Positions 12,436 through 24,431 are shown, numbered from the stretch's first letter. The stretch is DNA of 64,000 nucleotides from Lepturacanthus savala (GCA_030544235.1 CM060472.1:22496724-22560723); one strand, 5' to 3'. Made by a program: numbers and translations. Notes: generated from the sequence alone by a model not told the origin.

Positions 12436-12491
<56 letters not shown>
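12436..12491. repeat. (TA)n microsatellite
   Basis: An uninterrupted TA dinucleotide tract of roughly 56 bp directly abuts the piggyBac-like element. Any reading frame through it is artefactual. Confidence 0.95.
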
Positions 12492-12495
<4 letters not shown>

Positions 12496-13530
12496 CACCC
12501 AGTGTCAGGAGTAGCTCTTTCAGCTGCTGCTCTTCATCAGACAAAGACTTGAGCTATTTACTTCCTTTTTACATTTTATGTACCTTCATCTCAGCACATG
12601 CCCTATTGGCTTTGTATATACAAGTCTACTCCTCCTCCACCTCCTCCTCCTCACTTTGCCTTCTCTGTTTAGTTTAGTCTCATAGCTCTAAACATAATAG
12701 AGAATCTAGCGGCTTAAGAGCCAATTATTTGTTCAGGAGTTCGTGGAGAATAAATCAAAGCTAAAAGGAAGGAAATAATTGGACTTAGGGGTACATGTTA
12801 CCAACATGAATGGTAATCTAGCCTTGATTTTTTTCTGGATGTATAGGCAGCTGTTTTCTAACATGTTTGTATAAATGACCAAAATAATAGCAGAGTTAAC
12901 CACCAGGTCACCTGTAAATGTTTTGTATATATGCACCGCTTCTAAATAATCACTGAGTCTAATTTATTAAAAGAAAGAAAAATGGAAAGGAACATGACAT
13001 GACCATTGTCATGCTTTTTCTTCTTCGCCTCTAATATTGCTTAATTGGTGATCGCCATGGCTCCAGTGCAGCACAAAAATAAAAAGTACAACTGAAATTC
13101 AAACTTTCTATTGTAAAATATGCAGAGGAAAACTCAGGAGAAGCAGCCGCAAGACATCACATAACTTCAGTACTGTAATCTTGCTTTTGAGTTATATAGT
13201 ACTCATGCTGGTTTAATAAAAAAAAAAAAGAGTAAAACACCATTTATTTATTTTTTATTGTTGTGTTGAGCTTTTTGACAGGAAGGAATTAATCTCCTGT
13301 CCCAAGTTGCCGCCTGGTCTGAAACAACCGTCTGATCTGTTAAGTGATTGAAACAAATACATGCCCTGTCTATTAATTCATCATTTATGGTGTATCAACT
13401 TCATAAGGTAATTGTAACTAATCCTGAGAATAATCCGAGCTGTTAAGGCTTTCCATTTGAAATTTCAAATCCACCCTTACCTTTGACCTTGGAAACCGGA
13501 TACTTATTTTTACATTTCTGATTGGGATTG
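12492..13530. other. Intergenic sequence, nothing identified
   Basis: AT-rich DNA with a short pyrimidine tract (CTCCTCCACCTCCTCCTCC, 12631-12650) and an A12 run near 13220. No gene or element is recognised. A short fragment around 13430-13500 carries no domain. Confidence 0.5.
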
Positions 13531-13541
13531 ATTGGGACATA

Positions 13542-13707
13542 GTGACACGGTTAGCAGTGGTTAGCGCTGTTAGCTCACAGCAAGAAGGTCGCAGGTTCAA
13601 GACCTTGAGCTGGGACCTTTCTGTGCTGAGTTTGCATGTTCTCCCCATGTCTGCCTAGACCCCATGACCCTAATGTGGAGTAAGTGGGTATAGAAAATGA
13701 CTGACTT
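13542..13707 (+). mobile_element. SINE, internally deleted copy with perfect TSD
   Basis: The head contains GTGGTTAGCGCTGTTAGC and AGGTCGCAGGTTCAAGACC, resembling the A and B boxes of a tRNA-derived RNA polymerase III promoter. Next comes a body with ACCTTTCTGTGCTGAGTTTG and a tail with GACCCTAATG and ATGACTGACT. The same head, body and tail occur in a fuller copy at 57261-57529 (minus strand). This insertion is flanked by a perfect 11-bp direct repeat, ATTGGGACATA, at 13531-13541 and 13708-13718, the hallmark of target-primed retroposition. About 100 bp of the middle is missing relative to the fuller copy. Confidence 0.8.
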
Positions 13708-13814
13708 ATTGGGACATATGTTTAAATGTAACAACAACACCAACAACAATTAATTACAAATTCACTTTGTCATGTTATAAATCCCACCACTTTATCCTGA
13801 TTGATGAAGTTCTA

Positions 13815-14180
13815 CACTACCGTTCAAAAGTTTGGGGTCATTTAGAAATTTCCTTATTTTTGAAAGAAAAGCACAGTTTTTTTCAACGATGATAACTTTA
13901 AACTAAACAGAAATACACTCTATACATTGCTAATATTGTAAATGACTGTTCTAGCTGCAAATGTCTGGTTTTTGGTGCAATATCTACATAGATGTATAGA
14001 GGCCCATTTCCAGCAACTATCAGTCTAGTGTTCAGATGGTACAATGTGTTTGCTCATTGAATCAGAAGGCTAATGTAATACAATTTTCTATTCATTTTAC
14101 AACTCATGGTGGTAAATGAAAGAGTAACTTTTTGTGGAAAACACTAAATTGTTGGGGTGACCCCAAACTTTTGAGCAGTC
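13815..14180 (+). mobile_element. Tc1/mariner family A, internally deleted copy
   Basis: The left end TACACTACCGTTCAAAAG followed by TTTGGGGTCA and the right end TGACCCCAAACTTTTGA form the terminal inverted repeats of a Tc1-like transposon family that is abundant in fish. A TA dinucleotide precedes the left end. The copy is a 366-bp deletion derivative with no transposase. Partial copies of the same family are at 23772-24013, 47549-47778, 51812-51985 and 60312-60644, so the family assignment is supported within the window. The last bases of the right terminus are eroded. Confidence 0.88.
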
Positions 14181-14261
14181 AATTGGATTTCGATTTCTCA
14201 CATGTGAATACCTCTGTAGATCTCTATGTCTAACCTCATAAACGTCTGTGTCCGCTCTCAT

Positions 14262-14350
14262 GGGGTTGTACGTGGGTTTTCCCTGTGCCCGCGGGGTCTT
14301 CGGTTTCCTCTCACCATCAAAGACATGTGCATTAAGGTTCATTCTACCTG
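14262..14350 (+). mobile_element. SINE body fragment
   Basis: Matches the middle of the SINE seen at 57261-57529: TACGTGGGTTTTCC, TCTTCGGTTTCCTCTCACC and CAAAGACATGTGCATTAAGG correspond to the body between the head and tail of that copy. Head and tail are not recognisable here, so it is a fragment. It lies just beyond the Tc1 element, about 550 bp from the separate SINE copy at 13542. Confidence 0.5.
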
Positions 14351-15000
14351 ATTTGCATATTTCTCTTTCCATTACAGAAACTACTGGGGGAATCGTGAAG
14401 CCGAAAGCTCTCGGAGACGTGACCCCCCAACCCAGAGTCTCAATCCTGTGTTGCTAGGTGATCCAGCGCGACTCCAGTTTATCCTCACGTATTCCAACGA
14501 CCTTCATTCCTCCCTCTATTCCTAACCACTTGTAATACCACAGAAATGGTAAGGTCTTTGTTCGTGAAGTCGAGATTTATGTTTTTTCCTCAACAACATT
14601 GCTTTTTTATCAGATGAAAAATTCAATCTGTTAGTCAGTCTCGAGAATTATGTTCATCGTTTGCTTTCTTTTTCTTAGTCTACATGATGCATGAAAACAA
14701 AATGAAATGAGAGGGAATATTCCTTGACTTGTTTTACTCGAGTAATGCCTCAACGTTGAGTGAATTCATTACCCGTTCAGGCTTTTCTCTCATTTTCTAA
14801 TCCATTTTTCTGCACTTTCCATATCTTAAAGCCCTCTTGATCATTGTTGTCAATTTCGTGTTGTGACTAGTCGCTGTGGGGGCTGCAAAGATGAAAAGAC
14901 AAGCCCACAAAGCCCAGACATATATAATGATGAAATGGAATAAAAAGAAGGGAAAAAAAAAGAAGTGCAAGTGCACTGGGAGGATTGAAAGCTTTTTCTA
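14351..15000. other. Intergenic sequence, nothing identified
   Basis: No gene or transposon recognised. An A-rich run lies near 14952-14963. Confidence 0.5.
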
Positions 15001-15450
15001 TGCCGTCTATTCATGTTCTGTGGAAGAAGTGCGAAATTAAATACTGAAAAGACATTCCCCTTAAAACCTTGGCTTGGTGTGGGAAAAGGAGAGAAAAAGA
15101 AATAAGGGCTGCTCTCTTGATTCCTCTCCCGAAAAGAAAAAGGCTGTGCAAATTAACAAGGACAGACGCAAACATGGCAGCGGGCGCAAATAGGTACCCG
15201 CGGTGTGTCAAATGTCAAATGAAACGGCCGAACGGAATCCTTAATTGATATGTCGGCCCTGCACCTTTTGTCTTAGCGCTCCTCTCCAGTCAGACCCTGT
15301 AGCATAACCTACAGTGCATTACCGGAGCCGCTGTGACAAAGATGACACATGTTTAATTCAAAGGAGCCGTGTACAAGTCAGCAAAGCGCAGGGCCCCTTT
15401 GAATGTTAATAGTGTAGCTACACACGGCGCTTTTAAGAAATCTTCTCAGG
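15001..15450. promoter_or_regulatory. Candidate conserved non-coding element
   Basis: Repeat-free, balanced composition with several CpGs and motif-dense sequence. Examples are TTAATTGATATGTCGG at about 15240, TGACAAAGATGACACATG at about 15332, TTTGAATGTTAATAG and AAACGGCCGAACGG. A 66-codon minus frame overlaps it but has no domain. This is among the tracts in the window that most resemble a developmental enhancer, but only cross-species alignment can show that. Confidence 0.28.
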
Positions 15451-15753
15451 TCTCTGTGTGAGACTCGCTCCCAGTACGGGCCTCCCAAGTGTACATGTCA
15501 AACACACTTTGAAGTTCTTAGCGATCTGGCAAAAGAGTGTGTTAGCGCGTCAGGCAACGACCGCCGCGCCGCTGCTAGGGAGCGGAGCGACGGGAAAGGA
15601 AAACAGGCTGAGAGAAAGAAGAAAGAAAGGACTGGTAAAAAAAAAAAAAAAAGCCCAAGCAGACTGGTGAGGATGGGAGGTTATGGGAGTCCCAAAATTC
15701 CCACCAAGTTTTTTTGATCTTCAGGTATGTGTGGGTCAAACACACTGTGCACA

Positions 15754-16152
15754 GTACAGGCCAAAAGTTTGGACACACCTTCTCATTTAATGTGTTTTCT
15801 TTATTTTCATGACTATTTACATTGTAGATTCTCACTGATGGCATCTAAACTATGAATGAACACACGTGGAGTTATGTACTTAACAAAAAAAAGGTGAAAT
15901 AACAGAAAAAATGTTTTATATTCCAGTTTCTTCAAAATAACCACCCTTTGCTCTGATTGATAAAGCGAGAAATTCCACTAATTAACCCTGATAAGGTGCA
16001 ACTATGAAGTGAAAATGATTTCAGGTGACTACTTGTAGTTCGTCAAGAGAATGGCAAGAGTGTGCAGAGCAGTAATCAGAGCAAAGGACGGATGTTTTGA
16101 AGAAACTAGAATATAAAACATGTTTTCAGTTATTTCACCTTTTTTTTTTAAC
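15754..16152. mobile_element. Tc1/mariner family B MITE
   Basis: Starts with TACAGGCCAAAAGTTTGG followed by ACACACCTTCTCATTTAATG, the terminus of another high-copy Tc1-like family of fish. Subterminal inverted pieces are visible: GGTGAAATAAC ... CATGTTTTATATT on the left and AATATAAAACATG ... GTTATTTCACC on the right. The outer right end is lost after the T-run at 16140. A copy with the opposite end intact lies at 47085-47508 and an end fragment at 51702-51800. No transposase remains. Confidence 0.85.
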
Positions 16153-18034
16153 TGTGTTAATGAAATGTTGTTTGTCGATAATTATAAATGATAAGAATTA
16201 TTAATTCACCGCAAAACAAAAACATGTAACTTGCTATATATTTGTTTTGGAACATATCACCACTATTCAAATCCTTTATTTCACTAAGTACCAATATAGG
16301 AATGTAGAAATACTCTTGTACAAGTATCCACCACTGCTATAGTTGGTGGGAGGGAGACATTAGAAATTACAGGTAGGGGCTTTAAAAACTTTAAATTACA
16401 TAGACTACATTTTAATTAGCTTGTAATCATATCACATCGTGTGTTTTTTTTCAGATGATTGCATTCCAACAGTTGTCATTTCTTTTTTACGTTGGATACA
16501 GTCACCTTTCTGAGTGCTGCCTTGAGAGGAGCCTGTTTTGCCTGCTGCTGATTCCAAGGTTGAAAGTGAACGTTGAAAAAAAAATATATATATATTTCAA
16601 TTCTAACAAAGCACAACATCATCCTGTAACTGGAAGTCACCCTGTCTGTGCCTTCAAAGAGGTCTTGACAGAAACTCTCGCTATTTAAAGCGGTGTTGAG
16701 CTGAATTTTGATCACTTTCACATCCCAAGGATGCCGGTGCTGCCTGCTTCTATACACTGATTATAGTGTGGTGTTGAAATGAAAATGAAAACGGGAGGAA
16801 GACTTTTCGTGTTGTCCACACTGCCATTTTCATTCCCCTTTTTTTTCCTCTATCGTTAACAGTGTTTAGTATATTGACCGGCAACCCGCTGTCTTCAGGT
16901 TGAAGGTTAAAGTTTTATTATTAATTGTTCACAATCAGTGTTTCATACCAAAATCCACTGTGTCCTTGAGGTTTTAAATGCAGTTTCTTCCTCATGAAAT
17001 ATTTGCCAAGCCAAGGTTTTTAAAAATATATTTTAAATCGCTCATTCGTTGTTTAAAATCGTACGCTGCCAAGAAATGAGTTTTCCTGCAGCCTCAAAAG
17101 TTTAACATAATAAATTGGAATAATTTTAAATTAGTCCTAAAATTGTCGAAACAAATAAATAAACGTGGCTTCGCAGGTGTCTCTGTTCTGTTAGAGACAT
17201 TTTTGTACCAGAGTCGGCTGGTGACAATAATTTGACTCATCTGAACTTGAAGAATTAAGCTTTAAAGTGAAGAGTTATAAGATTTTTAAAAAAATAAAAA
17301 CAGCATAATCATTTACCATACAGGCCCAATGCAGAAGAGTATGTATCAGATGATGTAACCAGAAGCAGACCTCATTACCTGTGATACCAAAGTTTACACA
17401 AACACTAAAAAAACAAAAATATGGAAATCTGGAATTATTACAAATAATGTGTTATGCATTGCCAAAAAAGTGAAAAACAGGCGAAATGTTTCGGTTTTGC
17501 TACAAATGGTTCAATATTGAGTAGAATTGTCTTATTCTAAATTAGTCTTATAATTATTATTCTTATTAATCTTTGTCTTTTTTTTTAAAACAAGACCAAA
17601 TTGACCCAAATCAGGAAAAAAAATAAATAAATCAGCTAAATCATCTACCCGTGGAATAAGAGAATTATACTAAATATTGGACTAGTCACAAGGCATTATA
17701 ATATGTATATCCCTTAGTTTGGGAATTATACATTTATTTTTAGAGCACATACACACAAGGTTAGTCCCAGGATCTCCAAACAGATCAATTAAAAGCAGTG
17801 TGTAAGGTTTTACCTTCACCTAAAAGTAAAATAACTTAAAGATCACTATAACTCTTCAATGGAACTGCAAAATAATATTCCTGCCATAACAGTATACCCT
17901 TGCAAATCTCAGCTGAGACATTTGACTCACCTGCATATCTTCCGTGGAAATCTGCCAAATATGCTAATCGTGCTTCTTTAAGAAGTCAGTTTGAGGAGAT
18001 GAGTGAACTCTCAGCAGCTCGTTCCTTCAACTCA
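16153..18034. other. Intergenic AT-rich sequence, nothing identified
   Basis: No gene or transposon is recognised. The stretch has a short TA run near 16584-16595. The 93-codon minus frame at 16476-16757 and its + counterpart show no domain. Confidence 0.5.
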
Positions 18035-18345
18035 TCAGTTAAATTTAAAGGTCACATATCACGCACTTTTTCTCGGTTTTATTTGAAGTTTTGATACCCC
18101 CCAACGTGATATATTTGCAATTTAAAATACAAAGATTCAACTCAGTCTTGGTTTTACAGTTCTCTCTCCGGCACCTTCCTGGAGCTCCAGAGAGCGCAGG
18201 TCGTTTTTTGGTCTGTCTCATAAATAATCATAAACCTCTTCTTTGGATCTTTGATCTTAAGATTTTCGCTTGAAAAGACTAAAAAGACACATGTGCTGGA
18301 AACCTCTAGAGGTGGAAGGGGCTGCTGCATGACATCACAAAGTCA
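18035..18345. repeat. Probable teleost interspersed repeat
   Basis: Motifs AAAGGTCACATATCACGC, CTCTCTCCGGCACCTTCC, CTGGAGCTCCAGAGAGCGCAG, TCATAAATAATCATAAA, GCTGGAAACCTCTAGAGG and GCTGCTGCATGACATCACAA resemble, in order, a fish non-autonomous repeat. No second copy was noticed in this window, so the call relies on memory. Confidence 0.4.
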
Positions 18346-19816
18346 AAGAAGGATAAATGATCTCTGAAACGTCAGATCCAGGCCGTGTGCATTTCTGCAT
18401 TTTTCTGACTTTCTTTATCAAAGTAAAAAAAAAAAAAAAAAGGAAGAATATTTATTAAATCACAGCATTTTGATTTTGGTCCATCCAACCTTCATCAGCT
18501 ATATGGACAATATTACAATATTTGCATATAGAGTATTAATTTAAGTCCTTAACCTTTGACCCAGCATATGCGACGCCATCCAGGTTAGCCAAGTCAAAAT
18601 AAACAAGGAGACACAAAGGTAATAAAACCAATAATAAAAAAAAAACATTATACAAGGCATTTTAACCACAAAACTTTCCAAAAGGTGAAGAATAAAAATG
18701 AGCAAGTGAATTAAGAGCAATAGTACTGACACATCATAAATATTACAATGTAACCAGATATAGTGCAGCAAGAACCCTAGTAAATCCAGTCTGTCAAAAA
18801 CCATGAAGGAAAATGTGCTAATTTATCAAATATCTTGCAAAACAATGTTTGATATATTTTTTTTGACAAATTGGCACTTTGGCACTTGAGCACCACCGCC
18901 ATCTGACATCAGTGATATACTTCATCAGATCGCCATGGAATATGCAGAGTATGTTCCAAATGTCATAAATCTGTTTGACTTCAATTTGATGTTTGTCTTT
19001 CCTCAAGGACAAAATTCACGCCTTTAGCCCAGTGAGAAGTGAAACACAGCAGTCCGTCGGCGGAGCTTTTCTGGCTCCTATCATTTCGTTTCCACGTTGC
19101 TCTCCAAAATAAGTTTCCATGATCTTTGTTCTCCCTGCGACCGGAACTACACAATCAACTTGCAGTCAGAATGCTTACAGCATGGCAAGTGTCACGCTAT
19201 GCTAATAACCCTGCTGATACATCTTTATTTGAGAAGCACTTTACACACAGAGTTGATCCAAAGTGCTTTAGAGCACACACACACACACACAATATTAGAG
19301 AATACAAATCAGTGATGGTGATAATATAGATAACGATAGACATTTAGCCCTGAATCTAACAGGCATCTTTGCTCAGTTCTCTAACAGTGTGATATGTGCT
19401 CTGTAATGTAAGAGGGGACGAAACCATTTACCACCCTTGTAGACAAACATCGGGGTTTCCAAATCAATTCTGCAGTGAACAGGCAGCCAGTGTCAGGAGG
19501 AAGAGATGAGAGGAATGTGATTCCTCTCTCTTGACCTTGTCAAAACTTTTGCTGCTGCCACCGCTGAGCTAATTGGAGCCGGGGTAAACCAGACGTGATA
19601 CAAAAATATAATGAGTTGCAACGATCAAGGCGGGAAGACATGGAGGCACGAATGGTTCAAGTTGAAATTATATATACTCGGGTCCACGTGGGTTTTTGTC
19701 GTCAGAGGGTCAACCCGTTACCTGGATCTGGATCGGATCAGGGAAACACTGGGGCGTCCCCGAGAACTCAAAATTTCACATCAATTTGTGCGATATACAG
19801 CAGCTGGGTGTTTCTA
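18346..19816. other. Intergenic sequence, nothing certain
   Basis: No gene. An A17 run lies near 18427-18443. At about 19213-19292, TTTATTTGAGAAGCACTTTAC, CCAAAGTGCTTTAGAGC and an (AC)n run look like a fragment of a common fish repeat containing AAAGTGCTTTA, but too little remains to classify. Overlapping frames at 19595-19965 are interrupted by the Tc1 insertion at 19819. Confidence 0.45.
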
Positions 19817-19818
19817 TA

Positions 19819-20070
19819 CAGTGTATCCGGAAAGTATTCACAGCGCTTCACTTTTTTCACATTTTGTTTTGTTTCAGCCTTATTCTACACACAACACCCC
19901 ATAATGACAATGTGAAAAAAGTTTTTTCTGAGATTTTAGCAAATCTATTACAAATAAAAAAGTAAGTATTCACAGCCTTTGCCATGAAGCTCAACATTGA
20001 GTTCAGGTGCGTCCTGTTTCCACTGATGATCCTTGAGATGTTTCTACAGCTTAAATGGAGTCCACCTGGG
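19819..20070 (+). mobile_element. Tc1/mariner family D, 5' part
   Basis: Begins after a TA with CAGTGTATCCGGAAAGTATT, then CACAGCGCTTCAC, CACAACACCCCATAATGACA, AAAGTAAGTATTCACAGCC and GGAGTCCACCTGGGG. This is the left terminus and untranslated leader of a well-known Tc1-like fish transposon. The match stops near 20070, before any transposase codons, so it is a truncated remnant. Confidence 0.85.
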
Positions 20071-20689
20071 GTCCATTTTCAAAGGTATAGTACTTTGAAA
20101 TATGATCTGCGGTGACCACAGCGCTTTTAAAATAAATCCGGACGTTTTATTTTGCATTTGTGTTCAACTTCCTGTCCCGCACAAAAAAGGGTAGGACCTG
20201 CTGGATACGGATGTGGTGGAATTTGGAGGTTAGGTATATGCAGTGTGTTATCAACTTGGACTTGATGCCAATTGACTGAAAACGCCAAAAAAGCAACCTA
20301 AACCCATGTATTCAGAATAGCAGAAATAACCAGCCATATCACGGATGGTCTAGTTGGATTATGTATGTTCCCAAGGCGACGCAAAGACTGCTGGTTTAAA
20401 TTAACTCCACTGCTTTTGGTCTTCTTATTGCTTTTGAATATTGTTTTTTTTTTTTTTCCCACCAACAAGACCAGTCGTGAGATTGCGACGCCCTCCACAG
20501 AGACCCCGCATCTCGTCTCTCCTAAGAAGCAAAGCACTGACTGTGAACACTTGCAACTTTTGATGATATTCCAGTACTCAGTGTGCTCATCTCCAGCCTA
20601 CCCAATCAACCTGCATATACACGCACACACATACTTACACAAACACGCTGCCCCTGCGAGCATAATATAATTGGACAATGATTTGAAAT
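20071..20689. other. Intergenic sequence, nothing identified
   Basis: No gene or element recognised. A 101-codon + frame (20365-20670) crosses a T-rich run and a CA-rich stretch and has no domain. Confidence 0.45.
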
Positions 20690-21060
20690 AACAGCATCTC
20701 CCAAAGGAGAGATATTTTTTTTTCTCTCTCCTGGCAGCAGTGAATTGATAATCCGTTCTGTAAAATACTCCCTGGGGGGTCTTCGCTATCAGGCGGCGCA
20801 TTTTAGCTTCAACGCTCAATTCTCTGTATCGCACATCGCTTAATCCTAATTGCCCACGGCTGCAGAGCTACAAACCAGCAACATGCCAATAATGCAATTA
20901 ATTACATGACTCCGTCTTTAATTTATTTGTTACAGTGGCCGCGAATCTGGAGTGTCTTGCTGCCGCGGGGCTGACAGACCGAACTTTTGAAAGTTTCTCT
21001 TTGTCTAGCCTACGGAGAGTTTTTCTCATCACTGGTGTTGAGTTTCGCACTCGCTGCCAT
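20690..21060. promoter_or_regulatory. Candidate conserved non-coding element
   Basis: Repeat-free mixed-composition tract containing GAATTGATAATCCG, CATCGCTTAATCCTAATTG, AATGCAATTAATTACATGAC and TTTAATTTATTTGTTACAG: several TAATTA, TAATCC and ATGCAAT type homeodomain and POU cores within 250 bp. No coding frame with a domain. Enhancer status is inferred from motif density only. Confidence 0.3.
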
Positions 21061-22439
21061 GACAACAAAGCTTGCTTGCCTCCACAAAAAAAAAAAAAAA
21101 AAAAAACTTGAGAAAGATCTGTTTGACTCCTTTAATTACCCCAACTCTTAGAGTTTTTTTATTTCACTGTACCAGAAGAGACAAGCAACTTTAGCGTAAG
21201 CCATTTGAGAGGAAGCAAAACTGCATGAACGGTGGAATGTATACTGTTGGAGAAGTGGAGGGGGATGAGTGGGAGGAGGCGAGAGACCCATCCTTGGACG
21301 AGAGCCATTTTTCCACAGGTGTAATTAGGTGTGTCTTGAAAACGGCGAGAAAGACAGCAACCCTTCATACGGCGAATAACGAAGAGCGTGCAGCCTCGGA
21401 GTTGACAGCCGTTCATGACGGAGCGCGTGTTAGAGAAGAGCCGGGGAAATAAATAAATAACGCAAGGGAGCTTCTAACCAGAAAAGTAGCTCAACAAACC
21501 GGTAATCTTTTTGCATTGTGAGATGAGATCGTGTAGTTAGCCGATGACCTTGTCTCTATGTGAGAAGGATACTGCCAGAGGGCTGTACACCTCATGCTGG
21601 GAGACATTGCTATTTGGCACACAGATACTGCAGCTGAAGCACAGCATGTGTGAAAAAAAAAAAAAAAACAGCCTTTTATTCTGCTGTTCCACATTGTACA
21701 CATGTTAGAACATGTTTATAATATTAATGCTACAGTGTTGCACTGGAAATGATAATTTTCCATCTGCTAGCCTTCAAATTTCCCAAAACATCCCACCCCC
21801 CACCCATTCTAAGGTTCTTCAAAACCCACATGAGCCAAAATTTCAGCCCCACATACTGCAATTAATTAACGCCTGCTTCATTTAACCTGTCAGACACTGC
21901 AACAACTGCAGAGGTGGAAAAATGGCCCGCAATATAAAATTAATTGAATATCTTAGACCTGTTTCCTGCAAGCACGCATAAGAATATTTCCTTGTGATTG
22001 CTCACACAAGGTTTCGGTACACTGATCTCATTGCAATCCCAATACCAATGCATTAAAGATTCAAAATATTACCTCACCTTGGGACACTTTGATCCATGTT
22101 AGTGGCTTGAAAGAAGAGTAAAAGTATGGTCAAAATAAAAATGTTGAGAATGTGACTGCTTCTCTGGCAAACACACACTCACACTCACAAACTCACAACT
22201 GATGTTCATAACAACAGGAATAAAACTGCCATTTGAAGGTGGAAATCCTGACAAAGTTTGAGATCACAGCATTTATCTTCCATTTATTCTTAATTGAACA
22301 TCTCCTGGCAGAATTGCTAATGTTCACAGTATTGATTGGCTTGTACCAGGCCTTTAGAGTAACATCACCAGTGCTGCAGAAAGTGCACAAATGCAATCTT
22401 GCCCCTTTTTTTTTGTAATTACGAGCTGACATTATCCCC
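21061..22439. other. Intergenic sequence, nothing identified
   Basis: Contains an A21 run (21086-21106) and an A-rich run near 21653-21668. Part of 21150-21450 is relatively GC-rich and repeat-free and could hold regulatory sequence. No gene or transposon recognised. Confidence 0.45.
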
Positions 22440-22720
22440 TACATTAACATTTCATGACCTGGGGACAAAGGCATGCCACTGAAAAATAAATCAGCGGAGG
22501 CTGTCAATAAGAGAATTAACCAGTTAATCTAAATTCCAAAAACGTTTGGAAAAGTAACCTTCAAAGCAACTCTGCCGCACGTGTCGAGCGTTGATTGGCA
22601 ACTGTAACTAGGCTCTGGTATTTCTCCCAGCGCTGGCGCGGTGTGGGGCTGCAGTGAAAGCGATATGGATTAAACATCGCCTCTGCTTTAAAGTGAGCTG
22701 CACTTGTTAGCACGGGGGTA
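22440..22720. promoter_or_regulatory. Candidate conserved non-coding element
   Basis: Balanced, repeat-free sequence with GTCAATAAGAGAATTAACC, AGTTAATCTAAATTCC, an E-box within GCACGTGTC, GCGTTGATTGG and a GC-rich end CCAGCGCTGGCGCGG. No coding frame. The call is compositional. Confidence 0.25.
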
Positions 22721-23114
22721 GCCGACATTCAACACTTAGCTGGAATGAGATGCAGATATTTTGTTTTGTTCTGATTAAATAATATTTCAGGTGGAGGTGA
22801 GTCCATGTCAGGAGCCACCACTCACGATGTAAAATTTACAGACTTTGAGATTACTGCCTGTGGGATTTCTGCTTCCACTCTGTTACAATGGAGAGTTTCA
22901 TGTCATATCCACAGACCTCACTGTAGACATGACATTTTTCACAGTGGATTATTCCTTCACATCCTTGAAATTGGTCAATGATTCATGAAAGAAATGTTGC
23001 TGTGTTTTTTATCATTTTATGTAAACATAGATACCTGGAAAAATAAATAAATAATACATAATATATAATAATAATAATAATAATGGAAATGACAAATTTC
23101 ATTCATTGTGACCC

Positions 23115-23443
23115 AGTGTAGCCTGGCTATCACCAGATTGAATATCAATGTATATATTGATCACCCATTCATTTGTTCTTATTGGAGGCGGTGGTTTATG
23201 AAAGCCCAGAGCTTTATAGCCAATCGTATCAAATCTGATACCGGATGACAATTAAATAGTTTAGCGCTAAAGGTTGCTCATTTAGCGCTACGGTCTGCAC
23301 CCATGTTGGATCCACAGTTATCAACAAAGTTGCTTCTGTGTTTCGTCTTTGTCTTGCTGCTCCCTCCCCTGTTCTGTGATTGGCTCCCAAGATGAGGGAA
23401 AAATCAAGACTGAACTGGGTATACCCAAGCTAGTCCCAGTGGC
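23115..23443. repeat. Probable TIR-bearing non-autonomous DNA element
   Basis: The left end AGTGTAGCCTGGCTATCACC and the reverse complement of the right end (CTGGGACTAGCTTGGGTATA) are similar imperfect inverted termini. Internal motifs AGCCAATCGTATC and GTTCTGTGATTGGCTCC fit a fish repeat I recall with a GACTAGCCTGG-type terminus. No transposase; target duplication not resolved. Confidence 0.42.
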
Positions 23444-23576
23444 TATGTTTAATTAAAAGTACCAAGGCAGGTTGTATGTTATATTTCCAGGCAACTTAAA
23501 GGACGACTGTGTGGGACTTGGGGACATCTAATGGTTATGATGCAGATTGCAACCAACTGAATAACCTTAGCCCCCC

Positions 23577-23770
23577 CTGGTCCCACAATCCTGGTCCAGG
23601 AGGGCCAGTGTGGGTGCAGGTTTTCGTTCCAACCAAGCTTTACCTAACCTGATTCTATTAATGAAGATCCTTAGCCAGTGGTTGATCAGTAGAAACCAGT
23701 GTGTTACTGCTTGGTTGAACTAAAAGCCTGCACCCACAACGACCCTCCAGCACCAGGATTGCCCACTGGA
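23577..23770. mobile_element. Palindromic MITE (hAT-like)
   Basis: The two halves are long inverted repeats. On the left are CAATCCTGG, AGGAGGGCCAGTGTGGGTGC, AGGTTTTCGTTCC and AACCAAGC. On the right are GCTTGGTTGAACTAAAAGCC, TGCACCCACA, GACCCTCCAG and CCAGGATTG. Together they would fold into one large hairpin. This is a widespread vertebrate foldback element. It directly abuts the 3' half of a Tc1 family A copy on its right. Confidence 0.75.
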
Positions 23771-23771
23771 A

Positions 23772-24013
23772 CTAAAATCTGAAAAACAGTTTAACTGGTT
23801 ACAGAAGCTGCAAAACTGACCTTCCTTTGACAAAATCTCAAAGTTTGAAGGAAAACTTTATTATTTCAAATACAAATCATTATTTCTAACCTTGTCGATG
23901 TCTTGACTATATTTTCTATTCATTTTAGAACTCATGGCGGAAAACAAGTGTGACTTTTCATGGAAAACACAAAATTGTCTGGGTGACCCCAAAACTTTTG
24001 AAAGGTAGCGTAC
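23772..24013 (+). mobile_element. Tc1/mariner family A, 3' portion
   Basis: Contains AAACAGTTTAACTGGTTACA and GACCTTCCTTTGA from the 5' leader region of the family, joined directly to the 3' untranslated region (TTATTTCAAATACAAATC, CTTGTCGATGTCTTGACT). It ends with GGGTGACCCCAAAACTTTTG near a TA. The transposase gene is deleted between them. The left terminus is absent, cut off where the palindromic MITE now lies. Confidence 0.82.
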
Positions 24014-24367
24014 AATGGGCCAAGCTAATGAAAAAAAAATATATTAGTTTTCACCTGTTATACATCAATGAAAACATGGCAATGAATAAAACATTCTGTC
24101 ACGAGCTATTCCTCTGTCACTCCGCAGCCACACGGCTCACCCTCAGCCTTCTGTATTGCTCGGTCTTTGTTTTCCACCAGATGTCTTTTTCCTCCATCCC
24201 CCTTCCACACACCTGTTCCCACTCAGTGATTGATCATGATTGTCTTCACCTGCAGCCCATCACCTCATCAGCTCCTCTGTATTAATATTCTTCTTTTCCT
24301 TTTGTTCTGTGCTCATCCATTGCCTTTGTCCTGTTGTTTTTGGTCAGTGAGCTCAAGCAGAGAATTC

Positions 24368-24431
<64 letters not shown>

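Noticed and set aside
12265..12552. 95-codon + frame with Tyr-Ile repeat
   Set aside because: Its middle is the (TA)n microsatellite and its start lies in a MITE.
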